A DNA stretch of 64,000 bases from Galbula dea (taxonomy: Eukaryota; Chordata; Aves; Piciformes; Galbulidae): assembly GCA_013399015.1 (NCBI GenBank), contig VWZX01002936.1, forward strand, positions 682,001-746,000, read 5' to 3'. The position numbers and the translations under genes are program-made. Each line of letters starts with the position of its first letter. Positions within the stretch are counted from its first letter, which is position 1. This document shows, in pieces, positions 33,716 to 48,700 of this stretch. Below the pieces are notes generated by a model. It ran no database searches. It saw only the letters and a program-made list of their open reading frames with translations, and had not been told where the DNA came from.

Positions 33716-36700
33716 GTGAGACATGATTTGGTCTATATGTTGCAGAGCCAGAAGAATTTCTTGATTACTCTCAAAACTGATTCTGCAATAATGTGTCAAT
33801 GGCAGCCAAGGCTTTAATTTGGACAACATTAAATCCAGCCACTACTTTTTATGCCCTTATTGACTTCTTTCCTTTGGGAGATACACGCTTTAAGTTGGTC
33901 CAGTTAATCTAATGACTCAGGCTAGGCTTTGTTTTCATTACATACTTTTATAGGTCTTGGATTTTAAACACAGTTTTGGTTAGGAACAGTGGGCTGTTGC
34001 ACATAGGTAGAAGCAAGTGAAACAGCTGGTGAGGGTACCTAATGACACCAGTATGGCAGCTGCTTTCCTCTCTTGGGTTCTGATAGCCTGTGACACAGCT
34101 GAACATATGGACTGTATAACTTTGGGATGAGCCAGTTCAGCTGCATCCTTGCAGGAGATGAAGCAATTCTTAATTAACAACAGAATGGACCCATTGAAGT
34201 CATGCAAGTAATCTTAAAGAGAAGATGCTGGATTGGTGTTGTATATCAAACATGAAGGTTCTGTGTGTTTCTGAAGCTTTGTCTTTGTTTGCTCTCCATT
34301 ATGTATGCTTGGATGAAAGATTATTGTAACCTACTTTGTTTTCCAAATGAATGCTGAATTAGTTATAATAAATATGTGATGTTACATTAATTTCCATGTA
34401 ATCCAACAGGAGATTTTTCTCCTAAAAAATAAAAGGCAGGAAGCCTTACTCAAATACTTCTTCAGAATTACTCAAGCAAATGCAGAAAGACTTTGAGGCA
34501 TAAAGTAGAAGAAAGAGCACCTCCTTTCTTGTTTCCTAATTGTTGGTTTGTTTGGTTTTTTTTTCCTGTTTCTCCTTGTCTAACCAAATGAATTTATTTT
34601 CTAGGTCATATGACAGACTTAATTAATACAGAAAAAGATCTGGTGGTGTCACTGAAAGATTACATTAAGGCAGAAGAAAGCAAGCTGGAACAGATCAAAA
34701 AGTAAGCAGCTTGTTTCACAGAATGGTTTGGGTTGGAAGGGACCCTAAAGATCATAGTCCTAATAGTTAATAATTTGAGTCCAGTCTTAGGGGAAAAAGT
34801 GCTTCCCAAGGCTGATTAAATTTGTGGAATTTTTCCTCTGAGGCAGAGCTTAAACTAGCAGGGTTGGACAGGTTTGTGTCAGAAGCTGTTATCTCTGAGC
34901 CATTGCTTTGTTTTGTGCAGCTTCATAATGATGAAATCTCATCAACCAGCTTTCTGTGGGATATCAGTGCTTGAGCATCCCTGCTTGCACATATTTCCCA
35001 AGGGGTTGCAGGTCTTTCAGTCACAATTGACTTAGTGGCAGCTAAAACCCAGAAAAGTCTCCAGATGAGTGTTGCAAGGACTGCAATGACTCACTGAATG
35101 TAGAAGCTCTGCAGAGGGTTGATGTGGTTCTGTCATGGATGAGTGGCTAAGCAAGGAATAGCAATAACCCACTACAACAGCAGGGTCTGTCTCTACATGC
35201 TATCTTTAGGCTTAGAAGTAAAATAAAGCAAAAGGAAACATCTTGCTACATTTAAAAATAACAGAGACTTGACCATTTGCCTTTATTACAGTGCTCTCTA
35301 GGTGTGAGGACCAGGGCACAGTATGTCAGATTTTATTAGAGCTACAAATAGACTTTATTTGTATTACTGAACAGAATGATTTCCTGGCTTCCAAAAGTGT
35401 GCCTAAATCTGTCTTGAGGATGTTTAAACAGTTTCAGGTAGATGGTCCCTTCCAACTCCTAACATGCTGTGAGGCATGGGTTTTATTTCAGCCTTCTTGT
35501 ATTACATTTTACCATCTGGGAGGAAAGATGGTTCTGTTGGTCTGTATTAATTTTTAACACTTAAAATAGAGTTGGGGTTGCTCACAGGATTTTTAATGTT
35601 AAGTGTATTCTTTACAGCTACAAATTAAGATGAGAGCATGCTGATTGGACATCCAAAAGTGCCTAAATACAGGTTATCATCTAAGCATTACAGCTCTATT
35701 TTTATGATGTTAGAGGTGCTCCCAGAAAAGTTAAAACAACTATATCAGAGAGGTAGACAAAAACCACCAGCATCATTGGAGTTTGTTGGGCTCTGTGCTT
35801 TGGCTAAAGGATTGTTTGTGTTGACTGAAACTTGGTGAAAGTTGGCAGTTACCTGGTGGGAGCTTTTATGAAACAGAAACTGCTTGAAGGAAATTGTGAC
35901 CTCGTGGTTGCAGTGATTGCTTCAGCTACTCATTAGGTTTGATGGTCTTGATTAGTTTTGATAGTGGGAAATCCTCTGTGGATTGGACTGTGTGCAGCAT
36001 GAATTTGTTGAAGTTGAGTTTCTTTAGTCTTCAGCTTGCTAGAAGCTGAAGTTGGTCAGTGGCAGCCCTTTGAGCACCCCATTCTGAAGGGAACACCTTC
36101 ACTCACATTGCTGCTGGCAAGAATTCACAGGGGCTGCCAGAGCATAGGAACTAAAGGCAGTGTGGGAAGAGTGACTGCAAACAGTGGCACCTTTTAACAG
36201 TTGGAAGCACCTGTCTGTCTTGGGTAAAGCACACACAGCCAATTCTGGAACAAGCTGAATGCTGCCTGGTGTACAGAACTCCCTCTAAGCTACATGTTTT
36301 GTTGTTGTTTGGTATTTTATGCAGGGTGTGGCTTTTTTAACATTAATTTATCCTGTTTTCAGGGCCTTGTTAAATGTCTTCATGTTCTAGATCTGCATTG
36401 TTTGGATGGAGAGGGGAAATTTGGTTGTTTTACAGTCCCATACTGTAAACACCAGTACTGTGCTACTATGATTAATGTTTTTCCTGACTTGGGACAGGAG
36501 TAGACTCTCTACATGTTTCCATTCAAATAATAGATGAGCACCACTCCTTGTTGAAAGGTGTGAATGTTTCAGAGTTGTGAATGGCTTCTGTCCCTGGCAG
36601 AGGTAGAGAGGTTTGCAGAGTGTGAACTGAGCACCAGAAAGTTGATGTAGGCTTCTCATTTGGGAGCATAAGGATGATGTGGTTCTTAATACAGGCTTCC

Positions 36701-39700
36701 AGTATGGAGGTCAGCTTTGTGGTGGGAGGCAGGGAGCTTATTGTAGTGTGTCTAAATGTAAAGAGGATCAAAAATGTGAGTAAAGCTTTGGGGTTTTATT
36801 AGTCCTGCATGAAGACTTATAATGGAGCTGCTGGCAGTACTGCATTTGGTAGTTATCATAGGAAAGAGTTTGTTCAGCAAGAGCAACACAAGATTTTAGG
36901 CTGCAGCTGAGGAAGAAGATTTAAAAGGGGGGAAAAAAAAAACAAACCCTTTTTCTCCTTCTAGGAGAACTTTATATATAAATAATGTGAAAGCTTGCAG
37001 TTTGGGTTGGGTTTTTGAGTAGTTTGGACTCAGTTTTCTAGTGCATCTGTAGACTTCTACAAGAGATGTTGATGCAGCTGTATTTTCACTACAGATGGGC
37101 AGAGAAGTTGGATCAGCTTACAGATACTGCTACAAAAGACCCAGAGGGGTTTTTAGGACACCCTGTAAATGCATTCAAGTTGATGAAAAGGCTCAACACA
37201 GAATGGGGTGAACTGGAGAGCCTTGTTCTGAAGGACATGTCTGATGGTAAGTGTGCCTGTAGCAAGAACAAGGATCACCTTGCAATTGCATTTACTTGAC
37301 TGTCTTTTATGTGTCATGGTTTGAATTAGTTTTTAAGTCTGCTTTTGAGGGTGCCTTCATTAAAAATAATCCTAGAAGACCTGCCATTTTCCTGTCAGTC
37401 TGCTCTAATTTGAGTTCCACAAAGGTTTAAGAAAACTGATGTTTAAACTGAATTATCTCCTTGGATGCTTTAAATTTTGCAAGGCTTGCTTCATGTACTC
37501 TCCCACTTCTTGCAAACTGGTGTTTTTTGGAAGTTTCATCTCTGTGTGATGACTCTGAAGAGGGGAAAAAAAAAAGGAGCAGAACTCTTGTGAGTGCAAG
37601 ACATGTGGGTGCTGTCTTTGACTATGGTCAAGTGTTGCTGCTGCTATGGCCAGAGTTGTTAAGGTGTGATGGTTTCCAAGCCTGGATGTTGAGAGAGACT
37701 GAGCATTTGAGGAACTGATCTGGATTAGTGCAGTAAACACTTTGCCTCTTTCTTTCAGCAAGAGTAGAACCTCTTCAGTAGGGAATAGAATGTAAAGTAG
37801 TTGAGAGTGAAAGACATTCAGCAACAAGGAAGCTGGGATGATAAAGGCTTGATGGGGCCCTGGGCAACCTGATCTAATGGATAGTGTCCCTGGCAGGCAG
37901 GGGGGTTGGAACTAGGTGATCTTTAAGGTCCCTTCCAACTCTGGCCATTCTATGATTCTATTTCCCCTGTGAAAATCGGTCTCAACAACCAACTAATACT
38001 AGGTGTAAGTTTGTTGTAAGAAAGAAGGGGGAAGAAGTGAACCATTTTATCTGAAGAAAATTATCAGGAAAAATTCAAATATTGGAGTTAAATCATGGAG
38101 TTAAAGGATGTATGAGAATATAAGAGGTTATGTTTGGGTTTGTTTGGGTTTTTTTAGAGCTCTTGCTCCTGTTTTGACACCTTACCATAAAATAATAGTG
38201 TTAGCTGATCTGAATAGATAAAAAGGACAACTAGAGCATGGCAAAAATGACAAATTTGGCCAGTTTGTTATTTTTTTGATGATTTTGCAGCTGAGAGTTG
38301 CATACTACTGCTGCTTTATTTTCTACTGGTGGACATTAGATGAACTTGATAAACCTATTGGCATTGTCATTAGCACTGTAAAAGTGGTTGAGCTTCTAGA
38401 TCTGGGGAGGAAAGAAAAGTTGAGTAGAAAAATTACTTTCCTGACCATGGCAGAGTGGCTGTCAGTGTGTTCAGACTGTGGTCCTTGTGGTGAATTTGGT
38501 TGATGCTGTATACAAGGATGCCAGTGCTGCCCTGGCTTTCTGAAGTTCTGCTTCCCTCATCATGCAAACAGCCCACCAGCCTCTTGACTCTACAGGAGCA
38601 GAAAAGGAAAAACAACATCAGATCTCCCACCCAAGAGATGATAGTGCAGTAGCTCTGCAGGAAAGCCCTTCAAGAACAACAGTAGTGGTTGTGGGTGTTC
38701 ACCAGAGAGGACTACAAACCTTTCACAACTAGGGAGGTGATAACATTTGACACTAATGAGCAGGAACAGTTACTCAGGAGGGTATTAATTTATAGAACCT
38801 GCTTGTTTTCTGTAAATGCAACCCTGCTGCTTCTTTAAAAAGCCTCCAAGTTTTTCTTTTTGATTGTTCCTTTGCTTTCTTTTCACACAACAAAGAATCA
38901 ACCTGGTAACTTTTCAGTATGCACAGAGTTCAATTCAGAGTTGTGATCTTGAGAAACCTTTTTAACTCTTATTTCTCAAGTTTCTCTGTAAGTACATGAG
39001 TGCTTACATACACAGTAAGCAGTTAGGCAACTAGGCAGCCATTGTGAACCCAGAGTCTTGTCTTTTTTTTGCAGTTAGACATCACCATGTTTGGTTTTCA
39101 TCATCTTATTGACCAGCCTTAATCTTTCCAATGCTATTCTTAGCACTGGGTGTTTTTTGCTTCTATATTGTTGGTATAGATTCCATGGTACTAAATGAAA
39201 TGAAAAGCCTTTTGGAAGACTGATTGAGAGGAATGGTTGCAGAAATTACCAATCTATTATATGCAGTGTTCTCCACTTGGGAGTAGTCTTTTTTGTTGCA
39301 TGTAACTTTTACTGCAAGCTGTTAAGACAAAAGTAGTTTCTGTGTGAAACCGAAGGGGTGCTCCTGTCCTTTAGAAACAAACCTAGAGTGTTTGGTGATG
39401 CTCTGCAGGGTTGGTAGTTCTTTCTGACCTATTAATAGCTTTTCCTGGAGTAAGGGTTCACTTGGTGCACAGTTGATTCTTGGGAGAAAGGAGGCCAAGT
39501 GTTTGACTCTCTCTTTCTCAGGCTTCATCTCCAACATGACTATCCAGCGGCAGTTTTTCCCAAATGATGAAGATCAGACTGGTGCAGCCAAAGCCCTCTT
39601 GAGGCTTCAAGACACATATAACTTGGACACAGACACCCTCTCAAGAGGGAATCTTCCAGGTAAGAGTCACCAGTGTTATTTTCCATGTCCTGATGACAAA

Positions 39701-42700
39701 TCCCTTTACTCTGTTCCATCTCGTTTAACTATGGAGCATGAAGGTAACACTAGAAAAACATTGGAGCTAGCTAATACTTGCAGCATGCTGAAGGTTGATG
39801 GTGATGTAGGTGTTGGTTTTACTTCTGCCAGACCTCAAGAGAGAGGAACCTGTTGCTTCAGGCTGTGCTAGTGAGGAAGAACCCAGGAAGAGCTGACTGT
39901 GGCTATGGCATGCTAGTGGATCTGTTGCTGTGATGGTTCTGTTGGAAACTACACTCACTTAGCTTCCAGGCTTGGTGGGCTTTGCTTCTGCCAGCATGCT
40001 CCCCAACTGTGTGTGGATAAAACACTGAGCAGAGTGCAGGTCTCAGTCTGAATTGAGACTGTCCCTGTCATTCTCACTCTCCTCACATGCCCATTTTCTA
40101 CTTGTGCTGGAACTTTAAAATGTCTTTAGTTGAAGTCTGCATCTTTCTTCTCCTACTTATGGTGAGATAATTGTGTTGATAGGTTTAATTAAAAAATTAG
40201 TAGCAGTAAAACCTGGACTGTGTGAGGATTATTTTCCTTGTGTTGCTGTATTTGTGCCCTGGCAGATACCTAGTTGTAATGCATTTAAAAGAACAGTTCT
40301 ATCATTTATTATCCCTCTTGGTCTCCTGAATAAGATAGGCCTTTCAGATTGGGAGTGATTGAAGTTTCTTTGAGCTTAAACTTCATGGAGTGGATAGACT
40401 GAAAAACAAAAGACAATACATAGACAGACCAAAGCTTACATGGCATTACCAGAGGTAATCTTTAATAGGTTGATATGCAGAAGAAGATAGCCTTATTCTT
40501 TGCTAAAAGACTCTCTGCTGAGTTTTCCTTGTTGGTTATTTGAAGTGCCAACTGGCAAAAAACCCAACTATCTGTGATCCATCTGTGATTTTCCAAGCAG
40601 TCATGGTCAGATGCCTAATAAAATTATGGATAATTGACTTTGTTATAAGGTATAACCTTGCTGCTGGGTTTAGTTCAAGAGTGTCTCATAGACCTACAGA
40701 TGCATTCTAATACAATAAGAAGTTACTTACTGTTTACTTAAAACAGCACAAAAATACAAGGCTTTTGAGGACTGTAGTTCTCAGAGGCTGTCCAGACTGT
40801 GTAAAGCATAACTGCAAAACCTGAAGGTTCTAGAGTATAAAAGAGAATAGATTGGTCTCTGAAGAGCTCCACAGAGGAACATCCCATGTGATCACTTTGG
40901 TGTGCTCCTTTTCTTTCTTCCCAGGGAATTTTCAGTTTGGCCAGGTTGCAAAGTTTTGATCAGAATCTTGGCTATTGTCATATTGCTTATTAATTCTTAC
41001 CACTCTTCCCTGCATTACAGAGTGTTTCTTTATATTAACTTATCAGCTCTATTTGATTGCTGTCTCAAGCACCCTTTTAACAGTTACCTTTTGCCATGTG
41101 GAAGTTCTGTTGCTTCTAAATGTACCAGGCTATGGCCCTACAACTTGTTACTCATTCCAGAGGATCTCTGTCTAAGAGCACTCCTCCACCACTGCACCTC
41201 ATTCCTTCATCTTTGTACTATTTTAGAGCTTGCAGCTTTAGGCTCAGAAACCTGAAATCAGTGGCCAAGGCAGGATGGACCACAAGGTATCTAATTAGTG
41301 AACAGAAACAAAGTTGTTCTGTGAGATACTGCATTTCATGGACTGTCTCTTCAGCTATTTAACCTCTGAAGGCCAGGTCTTAGCACAATTCCCCTGTTTG
41401 AACACAGCTGTGGGAGCTGCTGTTAGAAATTCAGGATGTATTTAGATGTAAACAGCAACATCATGTTAGCTGTAAAACTGGCAGGTCCTATTTCCTTTTT
41501 ACAAGATTAAATTTGGTTTTTCATTGGGCTGTAATTTCCAGGAGCAAAAAATAGGAATCTGTAATTTGTTTACTAGTGCTTTAATCTTTCAGAGGTCTCC
41601 TCAAACATTGCTAAAAATGACTGACTTAAAAACTCTTGAGCAGCTGGGAATTTGCTGGCTAATGTTTCCTTCCTCCTCCTTCACTAAGTTGTTGCTAACA
41701 AGGTGCTTCAGCAATGTCTTTGAAAACCCAAGTTTTGTAACTTCATGATTAGCTTACTGTTGCTTTTGCTTAAAGTGTTTGAGGCTTTGAAGAAAAAAAA
41801 CATGAGGTTTATTTTATTTTCCACTAATGGTAAAGACATTTAGCTGGTTGCTGCTATTCTGGCAATGGAAAACTGCATCTAACCCCTTATGCATTCTGCC
41901 AAGCTTTAGATACTGAAACTGAGTCTTCCACAAATAGCTACCACAGAAGGGAGATGTTGAAGAATAGAAATGAACTGTGCTGTGGAGAGTAAGAAAGAAC
42001 TGAATGTTACTCTCAGGACTGTTGTGGAATTCTGTGTAAACTCTCTTTGGTTTGTTTTTAAACACAGGTGTGAAGCACAAATCCTTCTTAACAGCTGAAG
42101 ACTGCTTTGAGCTGGGAAAGATTGCCTACACTGAAGCTGACTACTACCACACTGAGCTGTGGATGGAACAAGCCTTGAAACAGCTGGATGAGGGAGAAGT
42201 GTCTTCTGCAGATAAAGTCTACATTCTGGACTACCTGAGTTATGCTGTCTATCAGCAGGGGGATCTAGGCAAAGCCATGATGCTCACCAAACGCCTTCTG
42301 GAGCTGGGTATGTGAAAGAGACCCTCAAAGGTGACCATGATCCAGCTCTGTGATGGGAGGGGATGCTAGCTACAGAGTTCTGTGGAGGAGTGTGGGCTTG
42401 CCTGGATTCTGACTTGTCTATAGGGTTTTTTAAATGGCTTATTACTGATATTACCATGCACATCCTGATGTGTAGGTTTCAGTAAAACAAGAATTGTCTT
42501 GCCACAAATTGTGTTTTGCTACTGCTTTATTAGAGGAGCAATTGCAGTCTCAGCTACTGTGGCAGAAAGTGTCACTGTTGATGATTGCTCCTTCCTATTG
42601 AGGTGTTTTCTCCCTCCTGTCACTGTTGGCTTCTGACCACTTACCTGTTGTAGTCATTACAGCCTGAAATTTGGTTCTCTTAGCTGTATTTTAATTTTCC

Positions 42701-45700
42701 TGTGTTGAGATTACTTCCCCTTAGGTACAGGAAAGAACAGAATTAATGAAATGGAGACTATATTGGTTAAACCAAAATCTCTACTGATTATTTAAGTGGA
42801 GATTAAGCCTACTTGAGATGAAAACCCAAGAACTACAGAATGTAATGCAGCCAGCTAAGATTCTGTCTGTTTAATGAAATACAAAATGTATTTATGATCC
42901 TGTAAATATTCCCCTGATGGACTGTGTAAAAGATGTCATGGGACATCCTAAACATAATATAGCACAAGGTAGTGAGAACCATTTCTTAATGAGCTGGAGC
43001 TAATTGTGTAAGATTAATGACTGTTAAAGGCTTTGTCACCAGAGATCTAAGTCCCACAAGGGAGGTTTTTAGGTTGAGAGCCAGTCATGCTATCCCAGCT
43101 CTCTCCCTGGCCCATTTCACTTGTCTCTCACTCTCTGGTGAGATTAGCAGGAATGGCCACCCCCTTTCTCTTGGTGCTTGGACTCCTGTGCCTGCTGAGT
43201 ATCCTGGCCTCACACTAAGCTGTTTCTTACCTGTCAGTGAGTGCACCTTTAGCCCTGAAAACTCCTTGTGTGTTTTCCTGCAGATGAGTAAGGATATGTG
43301 CATGCAGCAGGCTGGCATTGCTTGAAAGCTTAGCTTAAAGTTTTAACCATCATGTGAATGCTCTCAAACAGGAGTAGATGTTTCTTATTTCTTGGGGAAG
43401 CAGTAGTGTGCATCTGTTTTCTTTTTGTCAAGAGCCTGTTCTGGATACTTCTTCCCAAGTGGGAAGCTTGCTAGTAGTACTTGTCTGTTTCTTTCTCAAT
43501 AGATCCTGAACATCAAAGAGCAAATGGGAACATGAAATATTTTGAATATATCATGGCTAAAGAAAAAGAAGCAAATAAATCCAATGTGGATTCAGAAGAC
43601 CAGATGGAGAAGGAAACTGAGGTTAAGAAAAAGGATTACCTGCCTGAAAGAAGGAAGTACGAAATGCTGTGCCGTGGGGAGGGTCTCAAAATGGTAAAGT
43701 GGAGTAGACTGTTTTCAAATGTATGAAACCAACTGTGAAAACCCAAACCAAAACCCCCCAAAAAAACAACAATGTCAAGAATTTGCTTGTGGCTTGAAAG
43801 CAGGGACGTGGTTATAGCAGTTGGCTGAGCATGTAGAACTGAGGATTTAATATGTTGGGTTTCTTCCACGTTCCTAGCAGACAAAAAGTAATACTGCTGC
43901 AGGCACAGCTGGCTAACTTCTATGTGCTATGGAATAAGGATGCTGGAAGTGTAGGTTTGTGTGCAGTAGTGAATGAGCATGGTCTTTTAGTGACATAGCT
44001 ATTTTTCACAGAATGGTTAAGGTTGGAAGAGACCACCAGAGGTCATCTAGTCTGATCTCCCTGCTCTAGCAGGGTCCCCTAGAGCACATTACTCAGGATT
44101 GTGTCTAGGATGGTTTTTGAGTATCTCCAGAGAAGGAGACTGCACAATCTCTCTGGGCAACCTGTTCTAGTGCTCAGTCAGCCTCCCAGGAAAGAAGTCC
44201 TTTCTCATGTTTAGGTGGAACTTCTTGAGTGCCAGTTTATGCCTGTTGCCTTACTGCTTGGCACCATCAAGAAAAGCCTGGCACCTTCTTGACACCCTCC
44301 CTTCAGATACTTCTGTCCATTAACTCCAGGCTAACCAAGCCCAGCTCCCTCAGCCTTTCCTCAGAAGGGGGATGCTCCAGTCCTCTCATTACCTTTGTAG
44401 CTCTGCACTGGGCTTGCACCAGGAGTTCCACATCTTCCTTGTCCTCAGAAGCCCAGAACTGAACACAGTTCTCCAGGTGTTCAGTACTTGGAGTAATCAC
44501 ACAGTGAAATATTGACATCTCACTCAGAGGATGCTGAAAGAAAGATGGCAACTACTTCATCCAAAAGTATTTTTAAAAGCAGTTAGCTGCATCTTCCTCA
44601 ATTTGAATTCCTCAGTTTCCTCAATTAGGGCCTCTCCTGTTCAGCATCTTTATTGATGACTTGGATGAGGGGATAGAGTGCACCCTTAGTAAGTTTGCAG
44701 GTGACACTAAGCTGGGTGGGAGTGTCGATCTGCTTGAGGGTAGGCAGGCTCTGCAGAGGGACCTAGACAGGCTGGATTGATGGGCAGAGGCCAATGGGAT
44801 GAGTTTTAATAAGGGTAAATGTAGAGTCCTGCATTTTGGGAGTAACAACCCCCAGCAGCGCTACAGGCTTGGGAAGGTGTGGCTGGAGAGCTCCCCAGCA
44901 GAGAAGGACCTGGGGGTGCTGATTGACAGCCAGCTGAACATGAGCCAGCAGTGTGCCCAGGTGGCTAAGAAGGCCAATGGCATCCTGGCTTGTATCAGGA
45001 ATAGTGTGAGCAGCAGGAGCAGGGAGGTGGTCTTGCCACCGTACTGGGCACTGGTGAGGCCACACCTCGAGTACTGTGTGCAGTTTTGGGCACCACAGTA
45101 CAGGAAGGATATTGAGCTGCTGGAGAGGGTGCAGAGAAGGGCAACTAAGCTAGTCAGGGGTCTGGAGAACAGGCCTTATGAGAAGAGGCTTAGGGAGCTG
45201 GGGTTGTTTAGCCTGGAGAAGAGCAGGCTGAGGGGAGACCTTGTGGCTCTCTTCAGCTACTTGAAAGGTCATTCTAGGGAGGTGGGTGTTGGCCTCTTCT
45301 CCCTTGTGACTAGTAACAGGACTAGAGGGAATGGGCCAGGGTTAGATTAGATATTAGGAAGAATTTCTTTACTGAAAGAGCGGTGAGATATTGGAACAGG
45401 CTGCCCAGGGAGGTGGTGGAGTCACCATCCCTGGAGGTTTTAAAGAAGAGGCTAGATGTGTTTCTTCAGGGGATGATTTAGGGATAAGAGTAGTGTAGGG
45501 CTATCGGTTGGACTAGATGATCTTGAGGGTCCTTTCTAACCCTAATGATTCTGTGATGTGGTGAAACAAACAATATTTACATATGTATACTGTTTGTTAT
45601 ATATTTATACATAAAAGCATGTCTGTATATGTATACACTTCTCTGTTTCTCATCATCAAAGTCTTTGGGGAAGTTTGCTCTTCACAGATGCATTATGTTG

Positions 45701-48700
45701 TGTCTGTTTTCAAAACCTGGAAAAAACAATGCTCCACCAGTACTAGTCCTCACAAGTTGCTTTGCTTTTAAGAAGTAGCAGTTTAGTGGATGTAGTACAG
45801 TTTAGAAATGATCCTATATCTGCATTGCTCAAGTCCTAGATAATCTAGAGCACTTCCAAATGCTTCAGTAGGACTGTGTACTGTAAGCAGTATTACAGAG
45901 TGACAGTGAAGTGCTGAGAGTACTCATTTCTGAAACTTAAAGCATCTCCTTAACTTATCACATAACATCAAGGTAGGGAAAGTGAATTGTTCCTGCCTCT
46001 TATTCTCAGGACATCTGTTGTTCAAAGAGAATTCATGTCCTATGGCAGTTGTGTGATTTATCTCTTGCTCCACCTTGCTCTCAGACTCCTCGGAGACAAA
46101 AGAGACTCTTCTGCCGCTACTACGATGGCAACAGGAACCCTAGGTACATTCTGGGCCCTGTCAAACAGGAGGATGAGTGGGACAAGCCGCGAATTGTTCG
46201 CTTCCTTGACATCATCTCTGATGAAGAGATTGAAACTGTGAAAGAACTGGCAAAGCCAAGGGTAAATGCCTTACCTTCTTTCTTTTTAACCTTTTAGAAT
46301 ATCAAGTTGTTGTGTGTTGTTTCCTGCATGAGTGGGTGTAATGCTGTCTCCTCTCAAAGGCAGGTGCGTGTGCGGTGTGCTCGCGTGTTGCTTTGCTCAC
46401 CTTGGTAGCTCTAGGTGACCCTCTCTTTGGAAGAGGCAGTAGGGAAGCTGGAAATTCTCTGAAGTGAGCAAGGTAACAGCAGTGCAGCATTGTCAGGCTC
46501 TTCTGGCAGATGCAGTGTCAATGCACACTGTTTCAGAGAAGGAGGAGAATGTTCCTCAGCAGAAAACAAACGTGCTGCAGCTACCTTGCCTCAAAGTATA
46601 CTTGCCACCTGTTTCTTGTTTGGTATTCTGGTTTTTTGCTTTTTCTTTAAGTCTGTATTTGCCAAAGTTGTGACATGGAGAAGAGTGCTGTCTAGGGAAA
46701 GGCAGCTGTTCTTCTGGTCCTGGAATGCCACAGTAGTGTGCAGACAAGAAAGGGAATGGGTTATACCTTTCTTTCAGTATAAAACTGACTTCTGTCTCTC
46801 AGGCTTTTGAAGTTACCTGCAAATGAAAGAACTTCAAAAGAGCAGTGCTTAATCAGCTTGTCATTCTCAAAGCCAGCTCATCAAATCCTGTTTCAGAAAC
46901 TGGATTCTGAGCTCCTTGTTTCTGAATCCAGAATAATCCAGGGCAGCCCAACTGTCAGAGTGAACAGGTGTGTCCAAGGCAAACTGATGTGAGTTGCCTT
47001 CTGTGTCCAGCTGGTGCTACTCCACATCTTAAGATAGGCATTGAAGATGTAATTAGTTAAATTGCTTTATTTTTCCATCAATTCCCAGTCATTCTGAAAT
47101 AAGATTTGAACTTGTAGAAATATAATTTTCCTGCTTTTTTTTTCCCCTCTGTTTTTAGCCTAAATGGCTATTGATCCAGAGAGCTGGGCAAAGGATAGAA
47201 GGATAAGTGCATTAAGTAAAGGCCAAACTGTTAGCTTGGTCTGCTGCAAAGTAAACCAACTGCAGATGTATGTGAGCACATGAAGGATGAGGTTGTTCTT
47301 GGCCACTGCACTGAGTGCTAGGTAGCCTGAAGGCAGTTTTAAAGCTTCCTGAAGGCTGATGCTTTGTTTTTTTGAGGTGAGGTCACTTTCTGAACTGTAA
47401 GCAAGAAGCACAAGCAGTTCTCTTCACTTACCTGTAAAATATCTCTTCTGCTCTCCTGTCAGGTAGCTTGGCTGGACCTCTAAAATTAAAATCAGAGTCC
47501 CAGTAGTTCCTAGATGATTGAGCCCCTTTGCTGCTGCAAAAGCTCTGGCACTGTGTCTGTGGAATATGAGTGAATCACATCTTTGTGGAGTAGAAGTAAG
47601 CCTCAGCACAGAAAATAAAAACCTGTGAATGTGGTGATGCCAAATTCTGAACTTGCTGAGATAGTTGTTTTCCTGTCCAATGGCTCCTGGGAAAGACTTG
47701 GAGATTCATAATTCATTAACATAGAAACATGTGTGCAGTTAGAGTTCCAAGGCCTTGAGGGCTCAGTAATGAGTGTAGCAAGAGGATTATAGTTTTTGAG
47801 ACTGAAAGGTCACCTCCTTCTTCCCAGTGCTTGGGGTGTTACTGACTGATCTGTGCCCAGCCTTCTACTGTGCTGACAGTGTAGGCTGGCAGGATGAAGC
47901 CTTATTTTTCAGCTCTGGGAGTCTTGCTGGAATTGGAGTATGTGCCTGTATGAGATGAGAGGAAAGGCAGCTTATTAGGAGTTCCCAGTACCTTTTCTTG
48001 TTAGCATGGAGAGGCCTTGATTTACTTAGTTTATTTGAACAATAGGAAAAATAGCTTCTTTGAATTGTTTGGGGCTTGGGTATGCCATTTTGTGCCTCTT
48101 CCAAAATTTAGGCTCTGTGACTCAACCCTTACAAGTAATGGAGAATGCCTGGCAGCACATGAACAAAGTTAAAGGGCACACATAAGGTTCTGAGTCACAG
48201 TATTAACATAGGTGGGATGGTGTCAGGTTGATGGAGTGCAGCAGCAGGGAAGAGAGGCCTTGGACCCAGAGTTCTCACTTGGTGTAACTTTGGAACATAA
48301 TCTCCATGGACTAAGCAATTAGTTTGTGTTAATCACTTGGTGTCAGAGGAGTCCAGTGCTGGTTTTGGTGTCCAAAGCATCCAAAAGGTAGGGTTTTATT
48401 CATCTTTGGCTTGTAGAAGAGCAGAGTGTTGTCTGGATTCAATTTAACTGTAGAACTCTCGTCATCCATGCACAGGGTGGATTGCTAACAAAGGACCAAT
48501 TGTGCACATGCCATAATACTGGACTGCTTCCAGCAGTTCTTGGAACCTGAAGGAAATGAAAGCTTTTAGTTCACTTTATTCAGATACCTGTTCTTCTTGC
48601 TACAGACATGGAGACATTATTTCCTGGAAAACTTGGATCTTTTTTACCACTGTTGAAACAAAAACAAAACCCCAAAGAAACAAATCAAAAAACCTCTTAG

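Noticed and set aside
44799..45350. 183-codon open frame
   Set aside because: It is the CR1 reverse-transcriptase C-terminus, counted as a mobile element and not as a host gene.
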